The notes: generated by a model not told the origin, from the sequence alone. A stretch of 64,000 bases of DNA from Icerya purchasi (GCA_039619475.1 CM077115.1:443208792-443272791); one strand, 5' to 3'. Counted from the stretch's first letter, positions 49,552 through 61,388 are shown. Made by a program: numbers and translations.

Positions 49552-50946
49552 GTAAATATACTTTTATTATTATTTCAATTTTCTGCATCGTTATTTTAAG
49601 ATTTAAAATGAGGAGACCGAATTAACGGAATACGTTTATAATTCGGCTATATTTCGAAGGAAAACGAAGCGTTTTGACAGCTAGCGCTAATACTTACAAT
49701 AATAACTCTGACCCTACAATATCCGCCCATTGGAAAAGAGTTCACAAAGAAAGAAAAGAATGAAATATGAAATTTGAAAAAAAAATAAAAAATCGATCGT
49801 AACAATTAAATCATAAACTAGGTAATAGTAAAAGAACTAGTATCGACAAGCGCGGTAGTTCATGTTTAACATGATATCAGGTAAAGACGAATGATGGTAG
49901 AAGTGGAATAAAGCGAAGGAACTATTGGCATTAATACCAAAAGACAAATCGATCGAGGTAGAAGATAAAGAGAAACCACGCAAAAAACAACGAACACTGC
50001 GAAATAAAAATGTAACGATAAACGATTATGAAGTAATAGCAAGCAACAAGAGACAGATTCACCTGTTTGTAATACCCGTCTCCACCCGAGCGCACTGTCT
50101 TTCGGTTTATGGGGTGGTACCTTCATTCGAGCGGCAAGAGACAGTAAAATAATAATAAAATTTTTGCGATGTATGACAAAATAACGGATACGATCGGGTA
50201 GTACGGAACAATCGGGAACCGAAAATCGGTCAGTCGGTCTATTTCAAAAATGTAAACAATCTGTTGAATATACGCGACGGTAGTAATGAAGTTAAAGCTT
50301 ATTATAGCTTAGGTAAGACAAACAAGGATTAGAAAAATTAATCTGTGGAGGGTGAAGCGATATAATGCGGGCGTCACGAGAAAAAAAGATGGAAAAAAAA
50401 TGGTAGACAACGTTTACATCATTATGGATTGCTTATAGGCAATCAGATAAAACGATAAAGTTAATGTGATATATATACTACAAGTATTAATATATACACA
50501 TAAAAGATAAAAAGTAAAAGTAACAAGTAGCAGACGGGCGACGAAAGCAAAGTAGAGAAGAGAGAGGCTGTCGACAATGCTAGAAATATAATTGCTCACG
50601 GTGAACGATAAACAGTAAACAGATAAGAAGAGAGGATGGTAAAATACATACGACGCGAACAATACGAAATTGTATTATCCTGCAATGACAATTATAAATT
50701 TCTCACTTATGATATTACCGTGTATAATATGCGCCAACGGAAAGAAAAAAAAAAAATAAGAAACCGAACAGGATCGAAGGAAATAATTCGCATAATGAAA
50801 GAACTAATTGCTAAGAAGGAAAGAAATAGAATGTTACGATTAGCACATATACTTCTGGAACGAAAACAGAAAAGCGTGAAAAAGGACATCCTGAAACCCT
50901 CTATGAAAAAATTTGTTATAACAGAGAAACTTAATTTATGCTATAA
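49552..50946. other. Intron 7 DNA, purine-rich block
   Basis: The stretch at about 49860-50930 is strikingly rich in A and G on the + strand. Overlapping frames (for example 50636-50959, Lys/Arg-rich) reflect this bias and match nothing known. It may be an old minus-strand LINE 3' region, since the LINEs here are pyrimidine-rich in sense orientation, but no motif confirms that. Confidence 0.4.
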
Positions 50947-51490
50947 AAGACTTGTATGAATTTTACACCTACGGATTTTAATATTTAATACTATTTTCTA
51001 GTAAAACTATTAATGTTATACGTTTTTATTCTATTTTAAATGTAATTATCATCGATCTTTTGCCATTTTTATTCATTTTTAATTTTTATTTTATAATTTT
51101 AATTAACAATAGTAGTTCAATGAGAAATGTATATTTTTTTTTCCTTGCTCATGAACCAAGAATTCGGATCGGATTACTAACAAAAATAAAAAAAAAGTAA
51201 AGTCTAATAAAAATACTAATTTTCTTACTATTTCTAAACTACCATATTTAAGGTATAATTTTTTTAATAATTTTATTTTATTTTTCACCTCCTAAAAAAT
51301 AAAACTAAATTTAAATTCAAAAATTGTAATAATTATGTATTTTTAAAACACATTTTTCAATTTCTAAAAAGGTGATCGATATTTGATTTTCTTTATGAAA
51401 CAAGGGGTATTTCTCAAATCTACTGTCTCCCGTAGAAGATTTTACGTAATTATATAACTCCCCCGCTCCAAATGTCCTTCAAGATCCGCC
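50947..51490 (+). repeat. R1 family copy without the nested R2
   Basis: Begins ACTTGTATGAATTTTACACC and ends CTTCAAGATCCGCC. Provides the empty site (AAAAATAAAAAAAAAGTAAAG, about 51183-51202) for the R2 insertion seen at 10258. Confidence 0.8.
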
Positions 51491-51767
51491 GTTGGTTTAG
51501 CGCAACTCTGAACAAGCGAAATATTTGCTATTGATCGAAATGTGATCAACACTTTCAACAAAGAACTCACTCAGCCGGAAAGCATAGTGACAACGCGAGT
51601 GTCAGCTCGGCAGACAAGTATTCAGAGTCGGAAACATGTTCGCAGTCCTAATAAAGCTAACGGTGGTCAACCAGTCAACGCAATGCCTGTTTAAGGGTTT
51701 TTCATGAATTCGTTCGAATTTATGTGTGATATGAAATAAACAAGAAATTTAGAAGAAGCAAGTTATA

Positions 51768-51920
51768 CCAATAGAATGGAAATCTGCACTAATACATCCA
51801 ATACATAAAAAAGGCAACAAGAGGGATGGATACAAGTATAGAGGGATCTCTCTGATTGCTGTAGCTTATAAAATTCTTTTACAAGCAATCCTAAAAAGAG
51901 TCGAAAACACCTTAAACGAA
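51768..51920 (+). mobile_element. LINE reverse transcriptase fragment
   Basis: A 51-codon open stretch: PIEWKSALIHPIHKKGN, then YRGISLIAVAYKIL and LKRVENTL. This is RT domain 1-2 (P..WK.A.I.P.HKKG...YRGISLL...YK) of the RTE/R2-type LINEs. Continuous but short; it ends at the start of an inverted R1 fragment (51920-52040). Confidence 0.8.
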
Positions 51921-52040
51921 AATAAAAATTAATAATGAATAAAAATGGCAAAAGATCGATGATAATTACATTTAAAATGGAATAAAAAAGGAACATTTAT
52001 AGTTTTACTAGAAAATAGTATTAAATATTAGTTAATATAG

Positions 52041-52543
52041 AAATATAATAAAGCAAACTTTGACCAACACAAGGTGGTGCAGGATAAAATTTAGAGGAAA
52101 TTATTATGTTTTCAGATAAAAACTTGGCGCGGTATCACACTAGACTTCGAATTTATTTTTCGAATGACAAAAGTATTGTGCTACACGGACAACGAAAAAT
52201 ATTATACAGCAATTATGAAGCGAAGGCGTAATAATTATCGGAAAAAGAAAGAAAAACGGAAAACGAGTGATTATCGGAAAATGCGAAATCACTCATAACT
52301 GTCAAAAAAATACACAAAAATAATGAAAAGCAGTGAAAGAAAGCGAAAATAAACGAATTTAGACACCATGCTCGAATCAAAAGAGTGTGGCAGAGCTTTT
52401 GCATTACACCATTATTAATATGAAAAACAAAATAAAAAAAATGAATCGATTTTCGGAAGAGCCGTTTATGATTATCTTTCAGTTATAGTTTATTATTGAG
52501 CTTAAAATGAAAATAAAGATATCCTTATTTATGTATGTATATA
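52041..52543. other. Intron 7 DNA, nothing recognised
   Basis: AG-rich sequence with no conserved frame. Confidence 0.4.
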
Positions 52544-52842
52544 CAAAGGCGTCGCCAGCCAATGAGCCGAGGGGGTGGGGGGGAGATAATAGAAAGAGGA
52601 TATGAGTTATAGGAAAAATAAAATTTATAATTTGTAAAGGCTTAATATTTTATTAAACAAGAATACAATCTTAATTGAAACATAATTTTCGTGGGTTTCT
52701 GGAAAATTGTTCTACTACTTTATTATAAAAGTCTTCCAAGTTGTCCGTGATTACGCGCCTATGAATACTCATCATGGCCAGTTGATTAAAAAGTTTTAAA
52801 GCTCCATGGGGAAACGCCCCCCCCCCATACACTGGCGACGCC

Positions 52843-52846
<4 letters not shown>
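52544..52846 (-). mobile_element. Copy of the MITE at 25833, without the palindrome
   Basis: The ends CAAAGGCGTCGCCAGCC and (reverse complement of the right end) AGGCGTCGCCAGTG are inverted repeats. Interior blocks (TTTATTATAAAAGTCTTCC, TTTTCGTGGGTTTCTGG) match 25833-26368 in reverse. A TA tract flanks the right end. Confidence 0.75.
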
Positions 52847-52880
<34 letters not shown>

Positions 52881-53536
52881 CATATATGAAGTGCCACAAA
52901 CCACTTCAATGTATCTTTACCGTGTAAATTTGAAAGTTCATTTCTGACTAGAAATTTTCTGCCCATAGAAACTTGGGGACAATCATTTCGAAAATAGATT
53001 CGGAGCAAATCGAATAGGACTTATTGAATTAAACTTTTAAGCATATAAAAACGAGAAGAAAGTTTTAAAAATGCAGAATTTCGAGTTCTTTTCTTTTTTT
53101 GTTTTTTAATTTGCGGCCAATGAAGAAAAAAGAAAACATCGCCGAAAGTAAATTAAAAACGCATCATCAATAAAAGATTTTAAAGTTTTTTGTTGTGTTT
53201 TTTTAAAAATTTTATTTTACTTTTAACTCAGACGTCGAATGGCATTTAACGGGGGAAATGTGTATATGTTTTTCACTTCTCTTTACGTTTGAAGCTACAA
53301 ACAAAGTATAAAAGAAGGTAGGCCGGAGTGATCCGATGACTTCTTTTCGAAATGTATTTGTTATTTTCACCTCACAGAATAAATATTTATAACACCTACG
53401 CCATTGCTATTTGTAAAACACGCTCTGAAGAATTTAAAAAAGATCGCCATTTTTTTCCTTTTAAACACGAAATAATAAGTAATTTTAACCTTTTTCGCTT
53501 TTCTCCGGTATCACTGTGTATATCATATTGTTACAG

Positions 53537-53653
53537 GCAACCGCTCTTCCGGGTGTAATCATATTGCGAATAGTCGGCGGAATGAATTACGCGAATAAAG
53601 ACAACGTTTACAAACTGATATTCAAGAAAATTAACAAAAGTCGTGAAATGAAG
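53537..53653 (+). CDS. SLC26 exon h (STAS domain, first part)
   Basis: 39 codons, phase 0 at both ends; acceptor TTACAG, donor GTATGT. ATALPGVIILRIVGGMNYAN corresponds to the first STAS strands (PG..I.R....L.FAN). A basic FKKINKSREMK end follows. The long intervening loop seen in many vertebrate SLC26 STAS domains has little room here. Confidence 0.96.
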
Positions 53654-53929
53654 GTATGTTTCGAAAATCAATACTATATATCTTATTCATCGTCGTTCTA
53701 CAGCTACTCTGCTACATTTTTTTTCCTGTTTTTACTGAATTTGCCAACGAGAACATTAGCCCGAGAAATGGGAAGGAGCAGGTAAAAAAATAGTTGCGTC
53801 GCTTTTAAACGTTTAAAAATAGAAAATAAAAATATTTCGAAGGCGGAAATAACAGAAATAGAAGAAAATGAAAGAATATAGGAAGAAGCACAGCGATAAG
53901 GGAGGACGAAGAACATAGTAAATCGACTC

Positions 53930-55153
53930 CAGAAGAGGATATCTGGATCATCTTTTGAGAGCGCATGTTAGTACTAATAAGATACATTGATTCTGTAAGT
54001 TTCAGGCCTCTATCGATTTTGGTTTTTGAATAAATCGAAGAAAAAAAAAACTGAATGAAAATTTTTTTTTCTCTCAAAAACGGCTTAATCGATATGAATG
54101 AAATTTCTACACATCATAAAAGCATATCTATACTCTCGGAAAAATGACAGTTCATGATGTGTTTATAACCCCACTAGAAACAGGTGATTTTTCTGAAATT
54201 ATTACTTTTTTTTATGATAACGTTTTTGTACAAGTTTGAAACTTCTTTTTTTTTTTTTATGTCTTTTTTAATGTAGAATAACCTCTCAAGCGTATAAATT
54301 TAATCAAAAAGGTACGCCATATTCTAAAAAAAAAAAAAAAAAAAAAGCTAATTTTTTGATATATAAAAATTGCTTTTTTTCAATATTTACATCTTTGAAA
54401 CAACAAAAAAGAATCTTATTCGATTAAAATTTACAAGTGCAAATAAGATCAAATATTCAAAACAATAATATGAAAACAATTTTTTTTATTCAAATATTTC
54501 AAAAAGGAATACTACATTGTTGAAATGTTAATAATTTTACTTAGAATATCCTTTTGCATTTTTTAAAAACAAATTATCAATGTCTTAATATAGTTTATAA
54601 TTAATTTTCCAATATTTTAATATTTTAATAGAAAAAAATTGTTTTCATATTATTGTTTTGAATATTTAATCTTATTTGCACTTGTAAATTTTAATCGAAT
54701 AAGCTTCTTTTTTGTTGTTCCAAAGGTGTAAATATTGAAAAAAAAGCGATTTTTATATATCAAAAAATTAGTTTCTATTTTTTATTTTGAATATGGCGTA
54801 CCTTTTTGATTAAATTTATACGCTTGAGATGTTATTCTACATTAAAAAAGTATTTTCGAAATTGTACAAAAACGTCATCATGAAAAAAATAGTTCAGAAA
54901 AATCGCTTGTTTTTAATGATTATTATGAAGATCATGTCATTTTTCCGAACTAGTCTTTATACTATGAAGTGTTCAGATTTCATTCAAATCGGTTAAGCCG
55001 TTTTATGAGAAAAAAATTATTTTCATTCCATTTTTTTTTTTTTTTTCGATTTATTCAAAAACCAAAATAGATAGAAGTCTGAAACTTACAAGATCAACGT
55101 ATCTTATTAGTACCAACTTACACTCTCAAAAGATGATCCAGATATCCCTCTGG
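53930..55153. mobile_element. Foldback element, 1.2 kb
   Basis: Arms of roughly 560 bp (about 53930-54490 and 54630-55153) are reverse complements with scattered mismatches. The outer ends share GGATATCTGGATCATCTTTT; inner blocks include TTTTTGATATATAAAAAT and TTTACAAGTGCAAATAAGAT. The central 140 bp is unpaired. Long A or T runs lie symmetrically in the arms. No ORF. It sits in the intron between STAS exons h and i. Confidence 0.93.
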
Positions 55154-55950
55154 GGCCGATTCACTTATTATCCTATGGCCGCTTTAACTTCTGCGTATTC
55201 TATATATTAAATCGCTGTTTTCCTTGTTAGGAGTTTTTTTTTTTTTTTAATAAATGCGCAGTCCTTGTCCTTATTTCATCTGCATTATTTCTTATTCCGG
55301 TAATCTCTCACGCCTGTTTATTTAGATAGTTTATTTCGTTACCTAATTTTTCTAGCTTCCTCAGATAAGTCGACAGAGAATTATTTGAGTATGTTTTACT
55401 CTAACTTTTAAATCAATTTTTAATAAGGCTGGTCGTACCCGCAGTTGATCGCTGTAAAAGGAAAAATCCATGTGCGATTTTAATTGAGAAACGCATTGTA
55501 AACTTCAGTGTTGTTAGTTCCTCTGCCGCCGGCCTAAGAACTGCGTTGTAAATTTTGATAATTTTATACAAAGTAAAGAAGAAAAAGAGACACAGAAATG
55601 TAAGCAAGGGGGGTCAAGAAGCACAGCCCCTTGCGAGGCCAAAATGGCCGGATTATATATATATATATGTATACCATTAAAAACATCAACGTGACAGAAA
55701 CTACATTTTAAACATAATTTTAAATATAAATCAAAGATTATGTACATTAATTCTTATCGAACTTTATTAATTTATGTTAATTTGAACTGAAATATGTGCA
55801 ACTGAGAATTCATATTAAGTTTTTGTTCTTCGAAGGTATATAGTTATTTTGTTTAAATCATTCATAACAAAAGAAAGCTGCGCCATACTTTGTTTTTAAT
55901 AATACATGTTTAATAATTTTCTTTATTATTATTTGTTTATTGTTTTTTAG
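55154..55950. other. Intron 8 DNA with a truncated R3 copy
   Basis: A minus-strand R3 fragment occupies 55510-55660 (GCCCCTTGCGAGGCC, AAAATGGCC, then a TA tract). Nothing else recognised. Confidence 0.5.
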
Positions 55951-56001
55951 GAATTCACCGTATTAAATAAATATATAAATTATGATTTTTTATTTTTTAA
56001 G

Positions 56002-56128
56002 TTATTGCACATTATTTTGGATTTCACGTCAGTCTCGTACGTCGATCCTCCTTCAGTAAAAAGTTTGCTGAAAATTCACGATAACTTGAATAACAAGAAT
56101 ATGGTTTTGAGCATTTCAAATTGTTCGC
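56002..56128 (+). CDS. SLC26 exon i (STAS domain, core)
   Basis: 42 codons plus one base, donor GTAAGT. LLHIILDFTSVSYVDPPSVK matches the STAS core (HHIILD...V.FID..GVK), and NMVLSISNC the next strand. The usual DS after the strand is DP here. A second, in-frame acceptor at 55950 (TTGTTTATTGTTTTTTAG) would extend the exon to 55951 and add 17 residues (EFTVLNKYINYDFLFFK). The shorter form matches the family better. Confidence 0.9.
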
Positions 56129-57142
56129 GTAAGTAAATATCATTTTCTATGATAAATTCATTATTTATTACGTAATGTTATTACTACGACGGGGACTTTC
56201 AAATGTTACCGGTGTCTAATTAAAGATTAAACAGTAATTGAATGGGGGAAAAATCAAAATTGAGTTAGCATATATTATGAGCAGAAAAACTAGTAATATT
56301 AATTACTGAATAGGCGGTCACTGATTACGACCATTTGGATTCTTTATTTAGTAGTAGAACTTGTTTAACTAAATCTTTAAAATACTGCAAGAAATTTTTT
56401 TGTGTCACTTATTTTTAAATTGTTTTATTTTATTCTATTACGCTATTTTTAAACTCTATGATTCATTGTAGCAATTCCTGATTAAAATTAAAAATAAATA
56501 CACGTGTGTGATATTATATATTGCGTATCAAAATAAAAGATGCAAAGTCGGGTCATCAAACGTGTTTTATAGGTCGATTCTTTTTTTTTTTTTTTTTTTT
56601 TTTATGGCCTGGCGGCTAAGTAGCTTACCATTTGACCACTTCCATATCAAAATAAGTTTAAATTATTCCACTTCTCTTCTTTTTCTCTCTTTTTTTTTCT
56701 TTTCTTTTCTTTTTTTTTTCTCTTTTTTTTATATGAATAAAGAAAAACGTATTGGAAAAAATGAGCAAATGAAAATCTAATGACAAGGACAATTCACCAG
56801 CCATCTATCCGGACCAACTGAGCAAGATAAATATATGTATATATTTTTTGAATTTCCGGACAACTATGGCCGTAAATGAATTAACATTACCCACAGCCTG
56901 TCTGCCTGGAATAAGGTCGATTCTATTCTGACTCTATAGAGTCGAAAGTCAGTGTTTGGTTTTCTATATTATTATATGTTACTGATTTATTTTTAGAGTC
57001 CCGTAATATAAACGACTTGCGACTTTAACATGTACATGCTTAACGTTAATACGGTAACGCACGAACATTTTACTGAAAACTTTATATCTCTCTCTCTTTA
57101 ATCAACAGTAATATATACAAACGCGCACAAAAAAAAAATGAT

Positions 57143-57143
<1 letters not shown>

Positions 57144-57174
<31 letters not shown>
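57144..57174. repeat. (CA)n microsatellite
   Basis: About 15 uninterrupted CA units. Confidence 0.97.
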
Positions 57175-57176
<2 letters not shown>

Positions 57177-57821
57177 TGTAACATGAATAAATTAATAACT
57201 CTGGTGCATTTAATAAATTGCTGCAATCTCTATGAATATATCAATAAGAATCATGCAGCTAATATCTAAACTGCCGATTTAAAAAAAAAAAAACATAAAG
57301 AAAAAGAAAACAAATAATATACTACATAGGAATGTAAATCAAATTACAGAAAAAATACCATTAACAAAAAAATAAACAACCTACAATAGAAAAATAAGAA
57401 GAAAAAAAAATCCAACTAATAAATAAATAAAATAAGTTTTAATGTTTCAAATATTTAAGAAACAAAAATTATCATTGCACATTTTAAAAAGGTATTCTCT
57501 CTAACATATGCCGCAATATTAACGATTGCCATTTTTCCACTGAAGGTAATATGGAAAAACTTGTTACATTTTAAAAAGATGACCATTATTCTTGGATTAC
57601 TTGCCAATTATTTTAACGGATGCCAAGATTGAATTTCATTTTTAATTTACATTTTACATTATCTGCTGGAAATTAAAGTACTAATTCATGTAATTCGGTA
57701 TATTTCTGTGCTGTAATTGATCCAGTTTTTACCTATGGTTAATTTTCGTTACAAAGGAAAGCCTAATTTCCAGGCGAGATTAATTTTAAACATACTATCG
57801 CGAAATGTTTTTTAATAAACC

Positions 57822-57822
<1 letters not shown>

Positions 57823-57897
<75 letters not shown>
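57823..57897. repeat. (ATT)n microsatellite beside an acceptor
   Basis: About 25 units end 24 bp before the terminal exon, overlapping the region where the branch point and pyrimidine tract would lie. Confidence 0.97.
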
Positions 57898-57900
<3 letters not shown>

Positions 57901-57921
57901 ACGTAATCAATTTTCTTTTAG

Positions 57922-58034
57922 CTTCCATTTTGAATACATTTTTGAGATGCGATTTCTTCAACAGTTTTCCAGAACTGCAATTGTTTCCTTCAGTTCATGA
58001 CGCTGTTCTTAATATAAAGTATTTACATAAGTAG
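57922..58034 (+). CDS. SLC26 terminal exon j
   Basis: Enters in phase 1 after TTCTTTTAG, completing a Pro codon. PSILNTFLRCDFFNSFPEL, then QLFPSVHDAVLNIKYLHK and TAG at 58032. FPSVHDAV is the conserved last STAS helix. There is almost no tail after it, and no PDZ-binding type end. No clear polyadenylation signal was picked out downstream. Confidence 0.97.
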
Positions 58035-59446
58035 TACATGTACACTTGTTAAGTTATTGTTTAATAATGTCGCAGTACTGATAATGTATATTGAGCGTGT
58101 TTCTATGTGTGTGTGTGTGTTCGTCTGTATTCGTGTGTTTTACATACGAGTTTGGCGATAATATGTTACTTATATGTTACCGTATTTCGTTTCATTTATT
58201 TTGAAATTTTTAACAAAAAAAAAAAAAAAAAAGAAAAGAAAAAAAAACCTTTAATATCCTATACATTTTATACTGTGTTCTCCTTAAAACATTGACATAT
58301 ATGCTTATAGCTAAAAAGCAAGGTTGAACTGGAAAAAAAAAAAAAAAAATTTAATTAAGAACAGGTAAAGTTTGATGAGAAAGTATTTATAGATCTTTCA
58401 CGGTATTCGATATTTCCAAGAGATATTCGAAGGAATTGAAATGTTGATCTCACGACGAGAAATGAATATTTCGTGTTTAGCGGATACAAACAGCCAAAAT
58501 GTAATACTTTTCAGTAGTGAATAAGAAGAAAACCTTTTCATCCGAATAAGCGTCGTCGCTTCTCATGTTTTAATTAATGGTATATATGTATATGTATATG
58601 TATGTATATATTGTGATTTCTAGTTTCCGACTGACAAATTCTTTTATTATTGCCTTACTCTCTATCCGATGATAAGGTCCACCACAAAAATCGTTCAATT
58701 TAGTTTTTATTTATTAAATTACCATGAGAATGCGGTAGATTGTTTCCTTGATTTATAACAACTACCAATCCGCGAAGCCTAGAATAGTTCCGCACCAACG
58801 CAGACTCAAGTACGGTCACTAGCATCGAATTTTATCGCGATTGCATCGATAAAAATAGCTGCATAAAATTTAACCGGTTGAATGTATCGGCGAGATTTTA
58901 TTCGATTCATCAATCACACCTCTAAATACATTCTCCTGTCATATAAAGGTGTCATCATCACACTGTTTACACCGCGATTTCATGCGTTCAGTGTTTACTT
59001 CAGTGAGACTATGTTGGTGTAAACTCGTGCTTATTCTCTATGTATGCTTCAGTATTAGCGGACGTTTTGAAATTCAAACAATACGCATACAGCTGCTGCG
59101 CGGATAGAAAAAGAACAAGAATAATTTTATCCATAGAGCTGGCAAGACCGAAATAAAATAATATTAATTAAAAATTAATCGAGATCTAAGAGTCAGAGAT
59201 GATTTTTCAGCGATATGGCCGAAAAAATTTTGAATTTCCGTATAATAATAATAATAATACAAAGCAACATCTTAGACGCACCACACCACATACGTTCTGA
59301 TTTTTTTTTCTCCTTTTTCGCAAGTCTGAACGTTACAAAAATAAACAAATAAACATTATAAGCTCAATTAATGCGCACAACCATTATGTGCGCGTATATT
59401 ATTACAAAAAAAAAAAATTAAATACAAAATCACAGTAACATGCCAA
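58035..59446. other. 3' UTR and downstream DNA
   Basis: The immediate 3' UTR runs into T- and A-rich DNA. A block at about 58780-59110 is richer in CG steps (CGCGATTGCATCG, CACCGCGATTTC), contains CATATAAAGG at 58941 and TTCAGTG at 58987, and could be a promoter of a neighbouring gene. The spacing is too long for a standard TATA/Inr pair. Confidence 0.35.
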
Positions 59447-59450
59447 TTAA

Positions 59451-60455
59451 CCTTTCGTTGTTCGCGCTATAAGGGAATCCCCGTTCTTTTCCTTTTTTTT
59501 TTCTAATGGAAATATTTAACAAACTACTTATAATTTACATAAAATAGTTTTTAGCCATACTTGAAATATCCATAAGTCGATCTAAAATATTTATATAGTT
59601 GTAACTAGTGTTTAGTTTTTTTTTATAATCATTTTTTATTGTGAGTAGAAATCGCGGGGATTCGCTCACTTTGCGACCGCGGTCGCAGGTAAAATTTAGT
59701 TCGCAACGTTGCCAAAAATATGTAGAACAATTCTGCCGGCTGTTGAGACGGGTAAAATAATATGGCCGTGCACTGTAAACGAAAATAATATTTTTATTTC
59801 TCTTGCTCTCAATGTTATTTATTTAATTTAAAAGAAAATTTAGCCTAAAACTTAATGATTAAATTCAAATTAGTTGCAAGAAGAGAGTGATGATATTGTT
59901 TAATTTATAATAAATTCATCTAAATGCAAGGGAAAAAAACTTAATATTCAGATATGTGTATGTATTGAAGGCGAAACACTATTTTCAATAAAACAATATC
60001 AATTATAAAATGTTTTGATGATAATTAATTATTATTTTGTCGAATTAATTATAAGTACAGAATAATTTATAAAGTAAACTATAAAAATCAATATAATTAT
60101 AAAGTGATGTGGAAAATTAATAATATTTTTCTTGTTTTTATAAAGAAGTTACACTTATTGAATAAAAATTTCGAAAAACTCACCTATTTATTAAAAAGTA
60201 TCGAACGTAATTTATCTGATTTAAAAATGACGAATATAAAAAGAAATTTTTCATTTAATAACGCATAACTGATTTTTGATTTATCCTTCTTATCCAAAAC
60301 TATCTTTTACAAAGTTATCAACTGTTTCAAAATTCCGCGCGTAAACTTTAAACTTAACGTGGTAACGTCGCAGTAAATTTCACATTGCGGGGATTCCCTC
60401 ACCGAGCGACCTACGACACGTTTGCGAACAGGTGTGCGTGACTAAGGAAAGAGGG
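59451..60455. mobile_element. piggyBac-like non-autonomous element, 1,005 bp
   Basis: Flanked on both sides by TTAA (59447-59450 and 60456-60459). The ends CCTTTCGTTGTTCGCGC and (reverse complement) CCCTCTTTCCTTAGTCACGC are similar. Internal blocks GGGAATCCCCG (left) and GCGGGGATTCCCTC (right) form inverted subterminal repeats, and GCGGGGATTCGCTC occurs at 59655. No transposase frame. Confidence 0.6.
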
Positions 60456-60470
60456 TTAAAATATAATCTA

Positions 60471-60593
60471 AAAAATTAAAAGTTTATTAAAAATCACCGA
60501 GACTAGTTTCGATGGTGTCCGATTTTATACCTTGATAATGACAGTTGTTATCGAAACTAGTTCCGGTAATTTTTAATGAAATTTTAAATTTTT
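60471..60593. repeat. Inverted repeat with ACTAGTTTCGAT blocks
   Basis: The left arm has GAGACTAGTTTCGAT and the right arm ATCGAAACTAGTTCC; flanking TTTATTAAAAATCACC and GGTAATTTTTAATGAAA are also complementary. The spacer carries CCTTGATAATGACAG. Layout resembles the ACGCGTTTCGAA motif (core TTTCGA, outer CGG/CCG). Confidence 0.8.
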
Positions 60594-60669
60594 CACATTG
60601 TATTTATAATTGGTATATTACTGTGATTTTGTAATGTTTTTTATAATAATAAATACATTTTCGCCGGTA

Positions 60670-60792
<123 letters not shown>

Positions 60793-61388
60793 CAAAAACC
60801 TTTGTGGTTTATTTACATTATATTATTATATGCTGTTACTAATTCGATTTAAAAACACTTTTAAAACTTTATTTTTTTTCAAATGAAATGTATTTCTAGT
60901 TTAATTAATTTTTTAAAATATTTCTATAATGTTACTGCTGAAGCGGGGTTTGTATATTTTTTTCCTTTTAAAACTTATTTTTATGTTCATGTATCCCAAA
61001 ACTATAAATTTAATAACTATTTTTTAAATGAACTGAGTCTAGATGACCATTTTTACATTACTGATTGGTGGTTTATTCATTAATTATTTTAAGAACTTTA
61101 TTAATGATATTTGCCGCTACCAGAGAAATTTAATTGATTTCTCTAGGTGTTTTTTTTTTTTTTTATACGAATACAAAATACCCCTCTCTGGTAATACACT
61201 TAATGCTTCATTTACTCTCTTCGACTACAGCGCTTCTCGTATAAAAAAAGGGGCTTCATTAAGCAGTTCCCAGCGTATCCCTTTATTCCTTCGGGAAAGA
61301 TTAGATATGTTACCCTGTTTAGTCTTAATATGTTTTTTGTAACGCAATATTTCAGCGAAAAATTTAATTTCAGAGGTTATGGTAAGGC
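60793..61388. other. No recognised gene
   Basis: Two plus ORFs (60883-61083 and 61043-61342) have no recognisable similarity. The part from 61180 looks less AT-rich and might belong to the adjacent foreign segment. Confidence 0.35.

Larger units (their letters stand above)
56129..57921. other. Intron 9 DNA
   Basis: T-rich tract around 56581-56730, a CA repeat at 57144-57174 and a TTA repeat at 57823-57897 directly before the last exon. No gene. Confidence 0.6.
14074..58034 (+). other. SLC26-family anion transporter gene, 10 exons seen
   Basis: Gene-level entry. Exons join in phase to about 514 residues: the part of the SulP/SLC26 transmembrane domain after its first helices, then the cytosolic STAS domain. 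Family members exchange or conduct anions such as chloride, bicarbonate, sulfate or oxalate at the plasma membrane, or act as voltage sensors (prestin). Hallmarks seen are the SASLSRSLVQE helix motif, WRQSKYDF...DIDVGLAVG, and a STAS end with FPSVHDAV. Intron sizes: 8869, 97, 14463, 5108, 2816, 2935, 3985, 2348 and 1793 bp. The N-terminal exons (about 130 residues, including the usual PQG/YA signature) are missing from the window. The closest subgroup looks like the insect prestin/SLC26A5-A6-like proteins, but this is judged by eye. Confidence 0.93.

Noticed and set aside
49866..50662. Series of minus-strand ORFs as a gene
   Set aside because: Strand-biased low-complexity composition; Phe/Leu/Ser-rich frames without motifs.
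60471..60593. Functional hammerhead ribozyme
   Set aside because: CGAAAC and a GATAATGA-like block are present, but CUGAUGA is not intact and stem pairing is incomplete.
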